DNA of 64,000 nt from Lampris incognitus (taxonomy: Eukaryota > Chordata > Actinopteri > Lampriformes > Lampridae), in the NCBI RefSeq assembly GCF_029633865.1, contig NC_079216.1, positions 19,740,019 through 19,804,018 on the forward strand. The letters run 5' to 3'. The position numbers were made by a program, and so were the translations under genes. This document shows positions 1-11,500 of the stretch, piece after piece. Position 1 is the first letter of the stretch. Each line of letters begins with the position of its first letter. The notes below the pieces were generated by a model. The model searched no databases. It was not told the DNA's origin and saw only the letters and a list, made by a program, of their open reading frames with translations.

Positions 1-128
1 TAGGGTAATGGGTATATGTGAATATGGTTACATTATTGTTATCAAGCTCTGGGTAACCAAGTCCAGAATCAACATCCTGTGCATCAATAGACTACTACCA
101 CAGTAATACCATCAGAATCATCACACTG

Positions 129-3100
129 TCATTCATCAAACTGCTCGTTTCTCTCATCATCTGACTCCCCAAGTTCAAAGTCCAGTTCTGGACCATCCTG
201 CTGTTTTTGGTTACTGCAGGTCTGTAACCTGCACATGTCTGTGCATGGAAGTCCATTTGACAGGCACATGCAGCTTGGCATTTTGCATGAATGCACACAC
301 TTGCATGTTAGCATTTCCAAGACCACATCTGGTGCAGGTGGGGAGCGCATCCAGTAAATGGCCAGCTTGCCTTCATCGTCTGTCCATCCATACTCAGTAG
401 GGCTTGGCACCACAGGGTTAGCCTGCAGACAGCACTTCCATATTGCTGCCTGATAGTTGGCTCGTTGAACATGGATAAAGAGACAGTCTCTACATGGTGG
501 CAGCTGGCTGGACTCAACCTCTCCCCTTTTGGTGCAGAAGAGCTGGTAACGCAGTCTGTTCACCTCAGCAGTGCTGCTATTAGCAATATACATCCAACAG
601 GTGAACTGCTCAATTTTCTGGAACGGCTCATCACTCACATTCCATGTCTGTCCCAGTTGACTAAAAGTCTTTTGGCAGGAAGTGTGCTTTCTCACTATCT
701 TCAGGGCATTCAGCTTCCCTCGACCAGCGAATGCACTGACAGTGTCGCAGCCTGTGAAGGCATGTAAGCCAATTAGGCTGTCACAGATGCTGTCTCCAAG
801 TGAACTTGCCAGTTTGGTGATGTCGACAAACCGTGTGCAGTTCTGAGTCCCACACTTCTGGTAGATGGGACAGGTGATGTCCTTCTGGAAGCCAAGACAA
901 AGCACCATGACATCAGTGTCCTCAGCTGTGATGATAACTGACTTTGAGCCCGCATTTGCTGCATGCAATGCATGCAGGAGCAGACGGGTGTCAGCTTCTT
1001 CATGTGTGGAGTGCAGTTCTGCTGCTTCCTCACACCCATCTTCTGTCAACTTGTAGCAGGTTTCCTCACAGGTCATGTACAACACCTTGCCATGCAGCAT
1101 AGCTCTGTATCGTGGGAGTTTCCACTCTTCCACCAGAAACTTGATGAGACTGGTCTTGTTGGAGGAACTGCACAGAAATTTTCTCCACTGCTGGACGTGG
1201 TGTCCCCCTCCAAGATTCTTGTACTGGAGAGTGATGTCTCCACCCCGGTTCAGTCGTTCAGCATCTTTGATCGAAGTCTGGTGATAGACATCAAAAACAA
1301 CATCAATCCTCCCACTCTGTGCTCCCTCATGGAGGACCTGGGTCAAGGCTGACTCTGCCACCTGTGCAAAGGTTTTGTTGTTGCCATTCATTTTTTGGAC
1401 CAGGCTCATCCCATCAATGATGGAAGTAGATGGGATTGGGATGTCTTCTGCAGGAGATACATTCTTTTCAAGCTCTCTGGCAAGTGCAGCCTTGTTTGTT
1501 TTTCGTAAGGACCCATCAGCATTTGCCAGTGCCCATGGTAGTGGGCCCAATGGGTAGGCAAGGACATCCTTCAGATTCACCTTCCTGCTTTCAGCCACCA
1601 GGATCATGTGACTGAAAAGGTTTCTATCTGCCTTCAGAACCACATCCTGTGCTTTCTTTCCATGAGCTTGTTTTGTGCTGACATTGGAGAATGTTTTCAG
1701 ACTTTGCTTGGTCATCTTGTCGTGGAATTTCACAGGTGGTGGGTCTGCATCTAACCTTGTTTGCTGGAATGCTTGGTAGGCCTCTTCTCCTTTCTCAAGA
1801 GCTCTCAAGAGATCTATGGTCACATCAGGTGGAGCCATGTTGCCAGTGGAGAGGCTAACCAAATCAATCTCATCAGGGGACATAGGATTGAGCCAGTTAT
1901 TCTCCATAAGGTCCATGAGAGACTGGACATCTGCTTCATCTCTCTTGATCCTTGGACTCTGTAGATCTGGATGAGACCATTTGCACCTGCCTTGACCTGT
2001 CAGGTCTCTCAGCTGTCTGAGGTACATGCTTCTATACTCAGCTGTGAGATAATATTTAGTCACAGCTCCTGGCTTCAAGCTGAATCCCTTTGTCCCTCCA
2101 GCTGTTTGGGTGTCTTTGTTCACCGTTTCTTCTATAGCTTGGTCAACAGGGATTCGGCCAAAGGGATTGGTGGAGCCCAGTTGGACTGAGAAGCCTCTTT
2201 CCATGAATTCTGTGTACACATCTGGGTGTGTGATGGGCAGCTCAGACATCTGGGCGTAGTAGTAGGGGAGGTAGCGTGCATAATTCATCCTGTCATAAGC
2301 AAAGCACCATGGGATCATTGCTCGAATGCTAGCCAAGTGTAGCATCCAGTCTCCCTCTCTGGATGCTCGGATGAGCCCCAACAAGATTTCAACCATGTCC
2401 AAATAGGACATCCAGAAGTTCGAGAGGCTGCCGTTTCCACCTCTAAGGAACTCACGGTAGACTTCAAATAGATCCATGATGCGTGTACAAGAGCTGTTCT
2501 CGAGGACCTCCTTCAAAGCATGTTGTGAGACTTCTTTCCCAAGGCTGTCAATGGTCTTCAGTGTCTCATTCAGGTGAACCATGTCATTCCTGTGAGTTTC
2601 TTCCAACCAGGACAGGACACTATTCAAGGTCAGTCGCATGAGAGCCTCATACAGGAGCTTGTGTAGTCGCACTGCCCTGTTGTACTTGCGGCCATCCATA
2701 ACACCAGCAATTGAGCCTTCTGCAATCATGCCAGACTCAATGCAGAGGTCTTTGAGTCCAGCATCTTGGAAACGCTTTCCTATTATTGCCAGCAGTGTGC
2801 AGATGGTGTGGAATACCCCAAGCCTAACGATGATATCATGGAACTTGTCATGGTGTTTCCATGTGATCTCGACAGCCTTCGCATACAGGGCTTGGTCAAA
2901 GACACAGACAATCTTCCTCAGGCCTAAGCACTGCATGATGCTCAGTGACTGGTTAAGCACCTCGTTGACAGTAGACATTTGTGTCGCTGGAGCATTGATG
3001 GTAGGCAGATAGCCTATATTGTCGGGGATGACCGTCATCTCTCCTCGAGTCAGGATGTTGAAGCCTGTCCAGCTGCTGACTGACTGTTCTTCTTGTTGTG

Positions 3101-4097
3101 ACATGCGTGCTAGGACCCAAATAAGGTTTTTCTCTCTGGCAAGCTTAGTATTGGCTGCAGTATCGGCATCTGACTTTTTGCTTTGTGGTGGCCCTACCCG
3201 TTGTCCAGCATTGTAAGTTGGTAACATTGGTGGGGGTCCATCAATGCTTCTCTTCTTTGTTTTGGGAACAGTGGGCATGGGTTGGACAGGAAGTGGGTTG
3301 ACTGGCTTTGCTTGCACAGCAATCCCATTGACTCTGTGAGATGTTCCCTCACCACTGACAGTTTCTTCAAGACGGTCGATATTGTCCCAGGCTAAAGTTG
3401 TGAATATGCCAGGATGGATGTTAGCTGGAAGGGCAATGCCACTCCCTGATGATGAGAGTTTCTGGAGACACAGGGCAGTGTTGATCTCTTCCATCTGTGA
3501 ATAGGACACACTGTGACCAAGTCGGTTGAGGATGTTTATCAACTCTACATTTCCTGTCAACGATTTGACACTGAATGGCAGAACAATGTGCTTGGAAGGC
3601 TCTGTATTTCCACATGTCACTGCATATACTATGTCATGGCCAAATGACTGCAGAAGGCACTGCACTCTCTGGGATGCATGATCAGGATCATTTGAGCCTG
3701 TGAGTAGAGAGTACAGGAAGATAATGAGCGACTCTGGAATGGTAGGACATTCTGCTTCTGGTTTGACTTCAGGCGGCCAGGTTTGAGGAACATCTTGACT
3801 TTTAATGTCTGCTCTCAATTTGATGGCTGCTTTGGCTATAACATCTTGTGCACTGACACTTTTCAGGGTCTGCAGCTCCCTTTTGAGAGACTGATTTTCT
3901 TTGGAGAGTTCCCTCATGGACAAGTTATCGGGATAGAGGAGGGATTTTCCTTTCTCATCAGGGAATATCTGCAAGGCTCCAGCAAACTCACTCTCCAGGT
4001 TTCGCCTTATGTGCTTCTTGGTTGATTCCTTGACTTGGGCAATGCCTTGGGAGTTCATTGAAGCTACCAGTCTAGAAGAGAGATCAGTCATTGTCAT
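129..4097 (-). CDS. Large multicopy-family protein with FEN/XPG-like core and C-terminal CXC motif
   Basis: An uninterrupted frame of about 1,320 codons from the ATG at 4097, intronless. Visible parts: an N-terminal helical segment with a conserved STKKHIRRNLE block; a long middle with no motif I recognise; near residues 1030-1120 the ordered set HEEADTR, ITAEDTDVMVL and HAFTGCDTVSAFAGRGK; and near residues 1263-1295 a cysteine-rich stretch (CKC, CKMPSCMC, PCTDMC) like the CXC motif of tesmin/TSO1 proteins. The spaced acidic residues (EAD, DTD, GCD) resemble the metal-binding pattern of FEN/XPG PIN-like nucleases; that is my inference. This type recurs in many copies in fish and invertebrate genomes, so it may belong to, or derive from, a mobile element. 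Its start overlaps the stop of the upstream frame. No termini or target duplications were found. It lies antisense to lamb4, probably inside one of its introns. Confidence 0.72.
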   Translation of the reverse strand: MTMTDLSSRLVASMNSQGIAQVKESTKKHIRRNLESEFAGALQIFPDEKGKSLLYPDNLSMRELSKENQSLKRELQTLKSVSAQDVIAKAAIKLRADIKSQDVPQTWPPEVKPEAECPTIPESLIIFLYSLLTGSNDPDHASQRVQCLLQSFGHDIVYAVTCGNTEPSKHIVLPFSVKSLTGNVELINILNRLGHSVSYSQMEEINTALCLQKLSSSGSGIALPANIHPGIFTTLAWDNIDRLEETVSGEGTSHRVNGIAVQAKPVNPLPVQPMPTVPKTKKRSIDGPPPMLPTYNAGQRVGPPQSKKSDADTAANTKLAREKNLIWVLARMSQQEEQSVSSWTGFNILTRGEMTVIPDNIGYLPTINAPATQMSTVNEVLNQSLSIMQCLGLRKIVCVFDQALYAKAVEITWKHHDKFHDIIVRLGVFHTICTLLAIIGKRFQDAGLKDLCIESGMIAEGSIAGVMDGRKYNRAVRLHKLLYEALMRLTLNSVLSWLEETHRNDMVHLNETLKTIDSLGKEVSQHALKEVLENSSCTRIMDLFEVYREFLRGGNGSLSNFWMSYLDMVEILLGLIRASREGDWMLHLASIRAMIPWCFAYDRMNYARYLPYYYAQMSELPITHPDVYTEFMERGFSVQLGSTNPFGRIPVDQAIEETVNKDTQTAGGTKGFSLKPGAVTKYYLTAEYRSMYLRQLRDLTGQGRCKWSHPDLQSPRIKRDEADVQSLMDLMENNWLNPMSPDEIDLVSLSTGNMAPPDVTIDLLRALEKGEEAYQAFQQTRLDADPPPVKFHDKMTKQSLKTFSNVSTKQAHGKKAQDVVLKADRNLFSHMILVAESRKVNLKDVLAYPLGPLPWALANADGSLRKTNKAALARELEKNVSPAEDIPIPSTSIIDGMSLVQKMNGNNKTFAQVAESALTQVLHEGAQSGRIDVVFDVYHQTSIKDAERLNRGGDITLQYKNLGGGHHVQQWRKFLCSSSNKTSLIKFLVEEWKLPRYRAMLHGKVLYMTCEETCYKLTEDGCEEAAELHSTHEEADTRLLLHALHAANAGSKSVIITAEDTDVMVLCLGFQKDITCPIYQKCGTQNCTRFVDITKLASSLGDSICDSLIGLHAFTGCDTVSAFAGRGKLNALKIVRKHTSCQKTFSQLGQTWNVSDEPFQKIEQFTCWMYIANSSTAEVNRLRYQLFCTKRGEVESSQLPPCRDCLFIHVQRANYQAAIWKCCLQANPVVPSPTEYGWTDDEGKLAIYWMRSPPAPDVVLEMLTCKCVHSCKMPSCMCLSNGLPCTDMCRLQTCSNQKQQDGPELDFELGESDDERNEQFDE

Positions 4098-4804
4098 CAC
4101 TTGAGGATGCCAAAAAGCTCCATCCTGATGAAGAGGAACAGCTCATTGTATGCCTTATTCACAGCAGCTTCATACTGGGCTGCAGCATCATCATCTTCAT
4201 TGCTGGCAACCTCTCCTTTGGAAACCTCTTCTTTGGTATAAAGTCTATAGCATGACCTGTGGTAGTGCCCTTCAGCTGCTACAAGGTCTCTACTCACAAT
4301 GGCAAGGATTCTGCTGTCCCTTTTCTTTGTGGCTGCACTCCTGATCTTTGCATCAGCTCGCAGTTCTCGACACTGCACCAGTACTTCTCTCGTATTCTGT
4401 CTCTTGGAATATTTGCTGTTTTTCTGACAAAATACGCACTCTGCATCATAAGTCCTAGATGTACTTGGAGCATGTCGAGCTACTCTCTTAGATTGTTTCT
4501 CTTCAGCAGAGACACAACTTTTCTTTTCTTTTGCAAGGAGGCCATCAAGAATTTGCTTCATAGTGAAGATACTGCGACACTTTCTGTGGTAGTAGATTGC
4601 TGGAATCTGTCCCTCAGGAATGTCTTTTGCCAGTTTCAAAACTGGTGCATGATTTCGTATCTGAGCTGCCCTGAGCAGAGTTCTCCATGAGTCGACACTT
4701 TGTAGTGAAACCAGCTTATCTGTATCATCAGAACAGTGGATAATGCACTCCACCCGTGGGCGCTTTGGTATTGGGTAAAAACTTGCTTGTTCACCAGTGG
4801 CCAT
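4095..4804 (-). CDS. N-terminal frame of a HEEADTR/CXC-family gene
   Basis: This 235-codon frame starts at the ATG ending at 4804 and stops at the TGA at 4097-4099. It carries two zinc-finger-like units. The first has a C-x3-C near residues 20-24 and a YHRKC about 50 residues later. The second is CVFC followed about 55 residues later by YHRSCYRLY. Related multicopy animal proteins have the same paired C..C / H..C units at the start of one long polypeptide, so this is probably the front part of the frame that follows. The stop overlaps the next ATG (TGATG), and the downstream frame is in -1 register. Role unknown; nucleic-acid or protein binding by the zinc units is an inference. No introns are visible, and base composition is ordinary. 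Confidence 0.7.
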
Positions 4805-6397
4805 ATTCAGTCAGTTTTCACCTGCCACATACAAACAAATACATGTAACTTAGGTGTATGAACACTACTAAAACAAAGTTTACTTTGCTTCACCAGCGTC
4901 ATATTACCATTATTTACCTTACATAGCCACAAATAGATACATTACCTAGTTGCTATGCAACAGCTGTATTTTGTCCACATGAGGCCGCTAAAATCAACAC
5001 AAGATGAAAGTTCCTCGTAGCCACTTTAACTAATCATATTAACATATACATTAAAAGAACATGCTAACATTATGGGAAATTAGCTTACAGTCTTCTCCAG
5101 AGTGAGACAAGAAGATAGATACCAGTTTCCTCTATATGTGTTTAGTAGAAAGCTATCTGGCTGCACGTTAGCCTAGCTTAGCACAATGAATGGAAGTACA
5201 CAGTACTGGTTATCCTTGGTTGTTGGCCAACTAAGAACTGTCCCAGAGTTTAAGCTAGGCTAATCAGTACCAGGGGTGTTGAAATGCTATATTTGTAAAA
5301 ATCTGGGCAAATACACAATCGTGAGAGGCACAGAAAGAGGTTTCCTGAAAGAAAAATGAAATAGCTGCTCATTTGGAAAGGTTATCATGTATTATTTTAC
5401 TTCTGTTAGTGTACCAAATAAAATGGCACCAGTAAAGTTGTGTCACCTTGGGTGATATCGATATCTGGTCTGACCCATGGACTAACTGGCTTTGGTCTAG
5501 TTAGTTTCTTAGTAATAATGCCCTTCTAATTTAAGGTTCACAATCACCTCACACAATGAAATAGTATGGGTATATTATACATTTCCTGAATCTTTACAGT
5601 CCTGTGAGTATTCCAGTTTTTGTGTTTTGTGTCCCTGATATTCCTAGATGCCACAGGGCTAAAAGAAAGTATATAGTTTAGGCGAACATTGCAGAAAGAT
5701 GTGTGTTATTGACGGGTTGAAGAGCTCAAGTGACCTCTATATTTGTGAGAAATATCCACAACAGGGCTTGAATGAAAGCTAAGAAGGTCCCCTTTAAAAT
5801 GATACCAAAGACAATATTATAGAACATTGAAAAATGTCCTGACCATGAGGCTAAACCAGGATATGCACCAGCGTCTAAAATGCAATTTACTTTAGGGGGT
5901 GGTTAACTTCATGAGCTGATAACTGTGATACAACTGCCACTCAGGAATGGTTATCATACCAAAATATCATCTACAGACATGGATCCTTTCCAAAATTATA
6001 AGTAAGTTTTGCCACCTTGAGTGTACCGAAATAGGAAATTTTGGGCTCTGGCCCATGGACCACTAGTGTGTATATAGAGATGGTTAAATGCAGAGAATAA
6101 ATGTCATTGTATCTATGTACAGTGACAGTAAAGTATTTTCTTGCCTGTCTGGGCTGTTAAATGACTGAATATGGGTCACTTTCTGATTGAAGATAAGGGT
6201 ATAAAATAAAGCTGCACTGCTAGTTGCAGTCTGTTTCCCACATTACAAGAAATGTGAATGGGTCTTGCAGAGCACAATCTAACTTTGCGTAAATGGTTAG
6301 CGTAGTGTGTATCTAAAATTGATTAGAGTGAGATTAAAGGCATTTAGGAAGGCACTATGTGTTCTGTTCGTGTTTTCAACTGTCACTAAAGTCACCA
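4805..6397. other. Non-coding stretch, no recognised element
   Basis: About 1.6 kb upstream of the HEEADTR gene with no long frame, no lamb4 exon and no clear repeat family. It is AT-rich and looks like old decayed DNA. Any promoter of the minus-strand gene would lie here, but I see no distinctive box. Confidence 0.4.
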
Positions 6398-6565
6398 GTT
6401 AAAGGGAAATTTCACCGATTTTCAACCTCAAGTCCACGTATTAATCTGAGGGTTGACGTTAACGTACGCAATACTTGTCAATGCTGTCTGCTTCATCGTA
6501 GCCCGCTATAGCAACCTGGCTTACTTCTGACACCAGTGACGTCAGCAGATAATGTCGTTTTCTCT

Positions 6566-6905
6566 GGCGGCACAGTGGTTAGCCCTGTCGTCTCACAACA
6601 AGAAGGTCCTGGGTTCGAACCCCGGGGTTGTCCAACCTTGGGGCAGTCACCCCAGGTCGTTCTCTGTTTGGAGTTTGCATGTTCTCTCGGTGTCTGCGGT
6701 GGGTTTTCTGTGGGTGCTCTGGTTTCCTTCATCATCAATAAGACATGCATGTTAGGGTGTATACTCTTTCCTGTCTGTGCTCCTGACCGAGGCATGGCAA
6801 GAAGAACTGGAGTTGGTCCCTGGGTGCTACACAGCTAGGATGGGTTAAATGCAGAGCTTAATTTCCCTACAGGGATCATTGAAGTATATCCCAAAAAATA
6901 AGATT
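6566..6905 (+). mobile_element. tRNA-derived SINE, DANA/HE1-like head (family B), copy 1
   Basis: It begins with a tRNA-like head: a box A near 'cacagtggttagcc' and a good box B 'gggttcgaaccccg'. The conserved 'gtttggagtttgcatgttct' core follows, and the body ends 'gggttaaatgcagag' plus an A-rich tail. The same body recurs at 32359 and 46775. Its insertion splits an older repeat. Confidence 0.8.
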
Positions 6906-6907
6906 TT

Positions 6908-7290
6908 AAGTAGCGATCTAAGCATCGGCTTTGGGTTGATGCAGTTGCCCACTGGGGACCGGGGTTCGTGTCCCGGTCTCGTCAGATCCGACTATGGCCG
7001 GACTCGATGAAGCAGCAATCATTGGCAACGCTGTCTTCGGGAGGGGGGCGGAGTCGGCTTGTGTTCGTCACGTGAATGCGTCTCTGTGTGTGTCGGAAAA
7101 AACAGTGGCTCGGCCTGGAGTCGCCTTGTCACGAAAGTGGGGAGGCGTCTCCTTTGAGACTGCCGGCCGGAGAGATGCAGTTGGCGAACGCATGCAGTAC
7201 GAGGGTGGGTGTTTGAATTAAAATAGGGATCGATTGGCCACTAAATTGGGAGAAAAGGGGAAAAATCAGAAATAAATTTATAAAAAAAAA
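6908..7290 (+). mobile_element. tRNA-derived SINE, family C, single copy
   Basis: The head has a box B-like 'ggggttcgtgtcccgg' near 6960. The body is unlike families A and B. The tail (about 7225-7265, 'attggcca' then 'attgggagaaaagggg') closely resembles the tail of family A, which suggests both used the same LINE partner. The tail ends in an A-rich run. Confidence 0.6.
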
Positions 7291-7445
7291 AGATTTGAAT
7301 TGAATTGAAGTGGTTATAGTTTCAAAAGACTAGACAGACCACTAGCACTCGTAGTTCTGACCATAAACGGTGGCGGCAATCTGACAGCGTTATACCCATG
7401 ACTTGCTGGGATCGCCGCCGTCGGTATCATTGATGGTCGCTAAAC

Positions 7446-8382
7446 CAAAAAACAGGGATAGCGGGAGTCTTTCCTTCTCTAAATACCTTAAATTCTGTTT
7501 ATTTCACATGGCATAACATAGAAAACGATTGTTCAAACAAATCCATGTTCAACTGCAACCAAAGTTATGTCCACCTTCAGTCGTCAGAAGGCCATCTCAA
7601 AAGCCTGCTATGATGCACTATGATGGAAATACAAGGTCAACTTTGGCTATGACGCATGAAACTACTTAGCAAGCTCGCCAACAAACACTTATAGCCACAG
7701 GTTGAATAAAGTTTACCCACAGCGCCCCCCAGCTGCATATCTGCTGTAGAAGCATTGCCACTGCACAGTGCTAAAACCACAGATGAACGATTAGTCTACA
7801 ACTATGCACAGTGTCTAGTGGTTTTGATAGTCGACTATTCTGTGAAAAACCTACCATATACATGATTTGACAAAATGTTGTATAACTGGGGGTAACAGAC
7901 GGTGAGCAGACTATAGACAACAGCAGTAAGGGCAAGGTGTTAACCTCAGTATACCTATTTATATAGACATATCTGACTGAGCGTAGCTAGAATATGTATA
8001 CCATTTATATCATATTACTGCTGACTAAACTACACTGAACAAAATTATATAGAGATCACATGCAACAATTCTAAATATTTTATCGAGCTAAAGTTCCTAT
8101 AAGGAAATCGGTTAATTGTAGTAAAATCATCAGACTAGGCACTAATCTCTGGATTTCATCCGACTAAGGATTGTCATATGCCTCTCTTGGTCGTGATTTC
8201 ACTGACAAGGACTCTTAGGCTCATAGAGTTATGCTGACATCAGAACTTTGCTTAAAAAAACAAACAAAAAAACCCCCAAATTGTCACATGCTACATCCAA
8301 CGTGTACATGACTGTTGTTATGTGTCGACGTTTCGACATACATAGTTCCGCTTGATTACTACTGAAATATGTTTGTTTCTAG
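7446..8382. other. lamb4 intron sequence without recognised element
   Basis: Intron DNA ending at the AG at 8381-8382. No long frame and no repeat that I recognise. Confidence 0.4.
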
Positions 8383-8503
8383 GGGTGCTGTTTTGGATGC
8401 TCCAGTGTGCCTGAATACAGGGGGACGGTACTTCGTGGACATCACCTTTAGAAAACAGCCCAGCTCCGACTCCAAGTCCAGCTCACACCTCCTGGTTGAC
8501 TCT
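8383..8503 (+). CDS. lamb4: lamb4 exon a: domain IV segment
   Basis: Begins after the AG at 8381-8382 with the last base of a codon and ends in phase 0 before GTAAGA. Encodes [17 protein letters not shown] and ends LLVDS, matching the late part of the laminin IV type B domain (Cys, RYxV and LIDS positions of beta-1). Confidence 0.85.
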
Positions 8504-11500
8504 GTAAGAATACCTTTAGATAAATGGGGTTGTACTTGGGCAACTCCCAGGTGCGAATGGATGTAACCATTCAAGTCTTGAGCAGGGTGTCGGTGACAAA
8601 TGTCTTCTGTGCTTAGCTACTTTTGCCATGGCAGTTAAAATGATTTAAACATTGACTTTACTGCCATTGCTGTCTTTTTTTCCCCAGATGGGTCTTGTTC
8701 CCAGGTTAGAATCAATCCAGGACTTTTGTTCCCAGAGAGATCTGAATTTGTTCCGCCAGTTCCGCTGTGTGGGACTCACCGCTGAGCTGGGCCAGGGAGG
8801 AAGCATGCCTGAGGTGTGTGAGGGCCTCATAGGCAGCATGTCTGCCAGGATCAACAATGGAGCTGTGCGTAAGTAATGCAACGCAACAAAATGCAGTGCA
8901 GCACAGCATGACACACAACACAACACAAATCGCAGCATGATACAAGCCATTTGGTGGATGCTTTCATCCAAAGGTTTTGCACAAGCACACAAATTTGCGA
9001 TTTAGGCCCAGATCTACTAAGAGAAGCACAAATTAGTGCAAGTTTACCAGCAATTAGTGAAGATGGAAGTGACCAATTTAGCACAGCGTCTATGAAAACT
9101 GGGCAGGATAATTAACATAGGCACAGTCTTCATTCATTCATCATCAGCCGCTTCTCCAGGGTCGGGTCACGGTGGCAGCAAGCTAAGTAGGGCACTCCAG
9201 ACGTCCTTCTCCCCAGCAACACCCTCCAGCTCCTCCTTGGGGATCCCAAGGCATTCCCAGGCCAGATTGGACATGTAGTCCCTCCAGCGAGTTCCAGGTC
9301 TACCCCGGGGTCTCCTCCCAGTTGGCCGTGCCCAGTAAATCTCCAAAGGAAGGCGCCCAGGAGGCATCCTAATTAGATGCCCGAACCACCTCAACTGGCT
9401 CCTTTCAACACGAGGGAGCAGCAGTTCTATTCCGAGCTCCTCCGGATGACCTAGCTCCTCACCCTATCTCTAAGGCTGAGCCCAGACACCCTACGGAGGA
9501 AACTAATTTCAGCCGCTTTTACCTGCGATCTCACCCTTTTGGTCACTACCCAAAGCTCATGACCATAGGTGAGGGTTGGAATGAAGATTGACTGGTAAAA
9601 TGAGAACTTGGCCTTAAGGCTCAGCTCCCTCTTCACCACAACGGTCTGGTACAATGTCCGCATTACTGCTGATGGAAAAAAAAAGGCATAGTCTTGTTAA
9701 TATAAATACATTTTGCACGTGTCCCTTCAACTCCAACTATTTTAGCCTACTCTGCTGTAAAACCTCTGGTTGGATTGAGGGCATCATGGTTGTGTTGTAT
9801 ATGAGAACTTAACGTGATTCTGCTCTCTTCACATTGGTGCAATAAGGACTTGTGCCAGTGTGGGTAATAATGGTCCATGTAATGCTTATCAGTTCAATAT
9901 TCTTATTTCAAATTGATAATAGGAAATTAGAATAATGGATTCAATATTTCAAAATCACTTGATCCTCAAAAAAAAAAAAAGAAAAGTTGGGATTTAGGGC
10001 CTCATTTTTTTTTTCAGTTTTCTGCTATTTGTTAAATAGCTTGATAAATGGAAAAACCTAGTTCCCACCTCTGGTATACCAGAGGCAAACAAATTAAGCG
10101 AAGCAGTTTCATTTTTTACTGAAAATACATGGTTCCTTCTGGTCTGTGGTTCCAGATATGCTTCAGTTTCCTCCAGCGAATCGAGTATAATGTGACTTGG
10201 TAGGCTATAAAATAACAACGTTTTCATCTGGCTTTGTAAATAACTCATCTTCTCATCTCATCATCAGCCGCTTTTCCAGGGTCGGGTCGCGGTGGCAGCA
10301 AGCTAAGTAGGGCACTCCAGACGTCCCTCTCCCCAGCAATGCCCTCCAGCTCCTCCTGGGGGATCCCAAGGTGTTCCCAGGCCATATTGGACATGTAGTC
10401 CCTCCAGTGAGTTCTGGGTCTACCTCGGGGTCTCCTCCCAGTTGGCCGTGCCCGGTAAACCTCCAAAGGAAGGCGCCCAGGAGGCATCCTAATCAAATGC
10501 CTGAACCACCTCAACTGGCTCCTTTCAATGCAAAGGAGCAGCGGCTCTACTCCAAGCTCCCTCCAGATGTCCGAGCTCCTCACCCTATCTCTAAGGCTGA
10601 GCCCAGACACCCTACAGAGGAAACTCATTTCAGCCACTTGTATCCGCAATCTCACCCTTTCGGTCACTACCCAAAGCTCATGACCATAGGTGAGGGTTGT
10701 AATGAAGATTGACTGGTAAATTGAGAGCTCTGCCTTCCAGCTCAGCTCCCTCTTCGCCACAACAGTCCGGTACAATGTCCGCATTACTCCTGATGCTGCA
10801 CCAATCTGCCTGTCAATGTCCCGCTCCATCCTACCCTCACTCGTGAACAAGACCCCAAGATACTTGAACTCCTTCACTTGAGGCAACAACTCATCCCCAA
10901 CCCGGAGGGAGCAATCCACCATTTTCTGGTAAAGAACCATGGCCTCAAGACTTGGAGGTGCTGACTCTCATCCCAGCCATTTCACACTCAGCTGCAAACT
11001 GGAGGTCGTGTTCTGATGAAGCCAACAAAACCACATCATCTACGAAGTGCAGAGATGCAATTCTGAGGTTCCCAAAATAGACACTCCTCACCTTGGCTGT
11101 GCCTTGGGATCCTGTTCATGAATATCACAAACAGAATCGGAGACAAGGGACAACCTTGGTGGAGTTCGACAACCACCAAAAACGTGTTTGACTTTATGCC
11201 AAGAATGCGGACACAGCTCTCACTTTGGTTATACAAGGACCAGATGGCTTGTAGCAACTGCCCCAGTGCCCCATACTCCCGCAGTACCCCCCACAGAGTG
11301 CCCCAGGGTACACAGTCGTAGACTGGCTGGTCAAACTCCCATGCCACCCTCAGCACTTCCACAAGGGTAAAGAGTTGGTCCGTTGTTCCACAGCCAGGAT
11401 GGAATCCGCATTGTTCCTCCTAGATCTGAGATTCAGCAATCGGTCGGAGCCTCCTTTCGAGCACCCTAGAGTAGAATTTCCAGGGAGGCTGAGCAATGTG

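Larger units (their letters stand above)
6398..7445. repeat. Interrupted copy of an unnamed dispersed repeat (MITE-like)
   Basis: The segments 6398-6560 and about 7300-7445 match, in order, the uninterrupted repeat at 16130-16440. Shared landmarks are 'cttacttctgacaccagtg' on the left side and 'tatagtttcaaaa.actaga' on the right side. The piece between them is two SINEs. The family is unknown to me. The second copy contains an internal inverted repeat, which suggests a non-autonomous DNA element. Confidence 0.55.

Noticed and set aside
465..3216. Plus-strand frames inside the HEEADTR gene
   Set aside because: Shadows of the long minus-strand frame.
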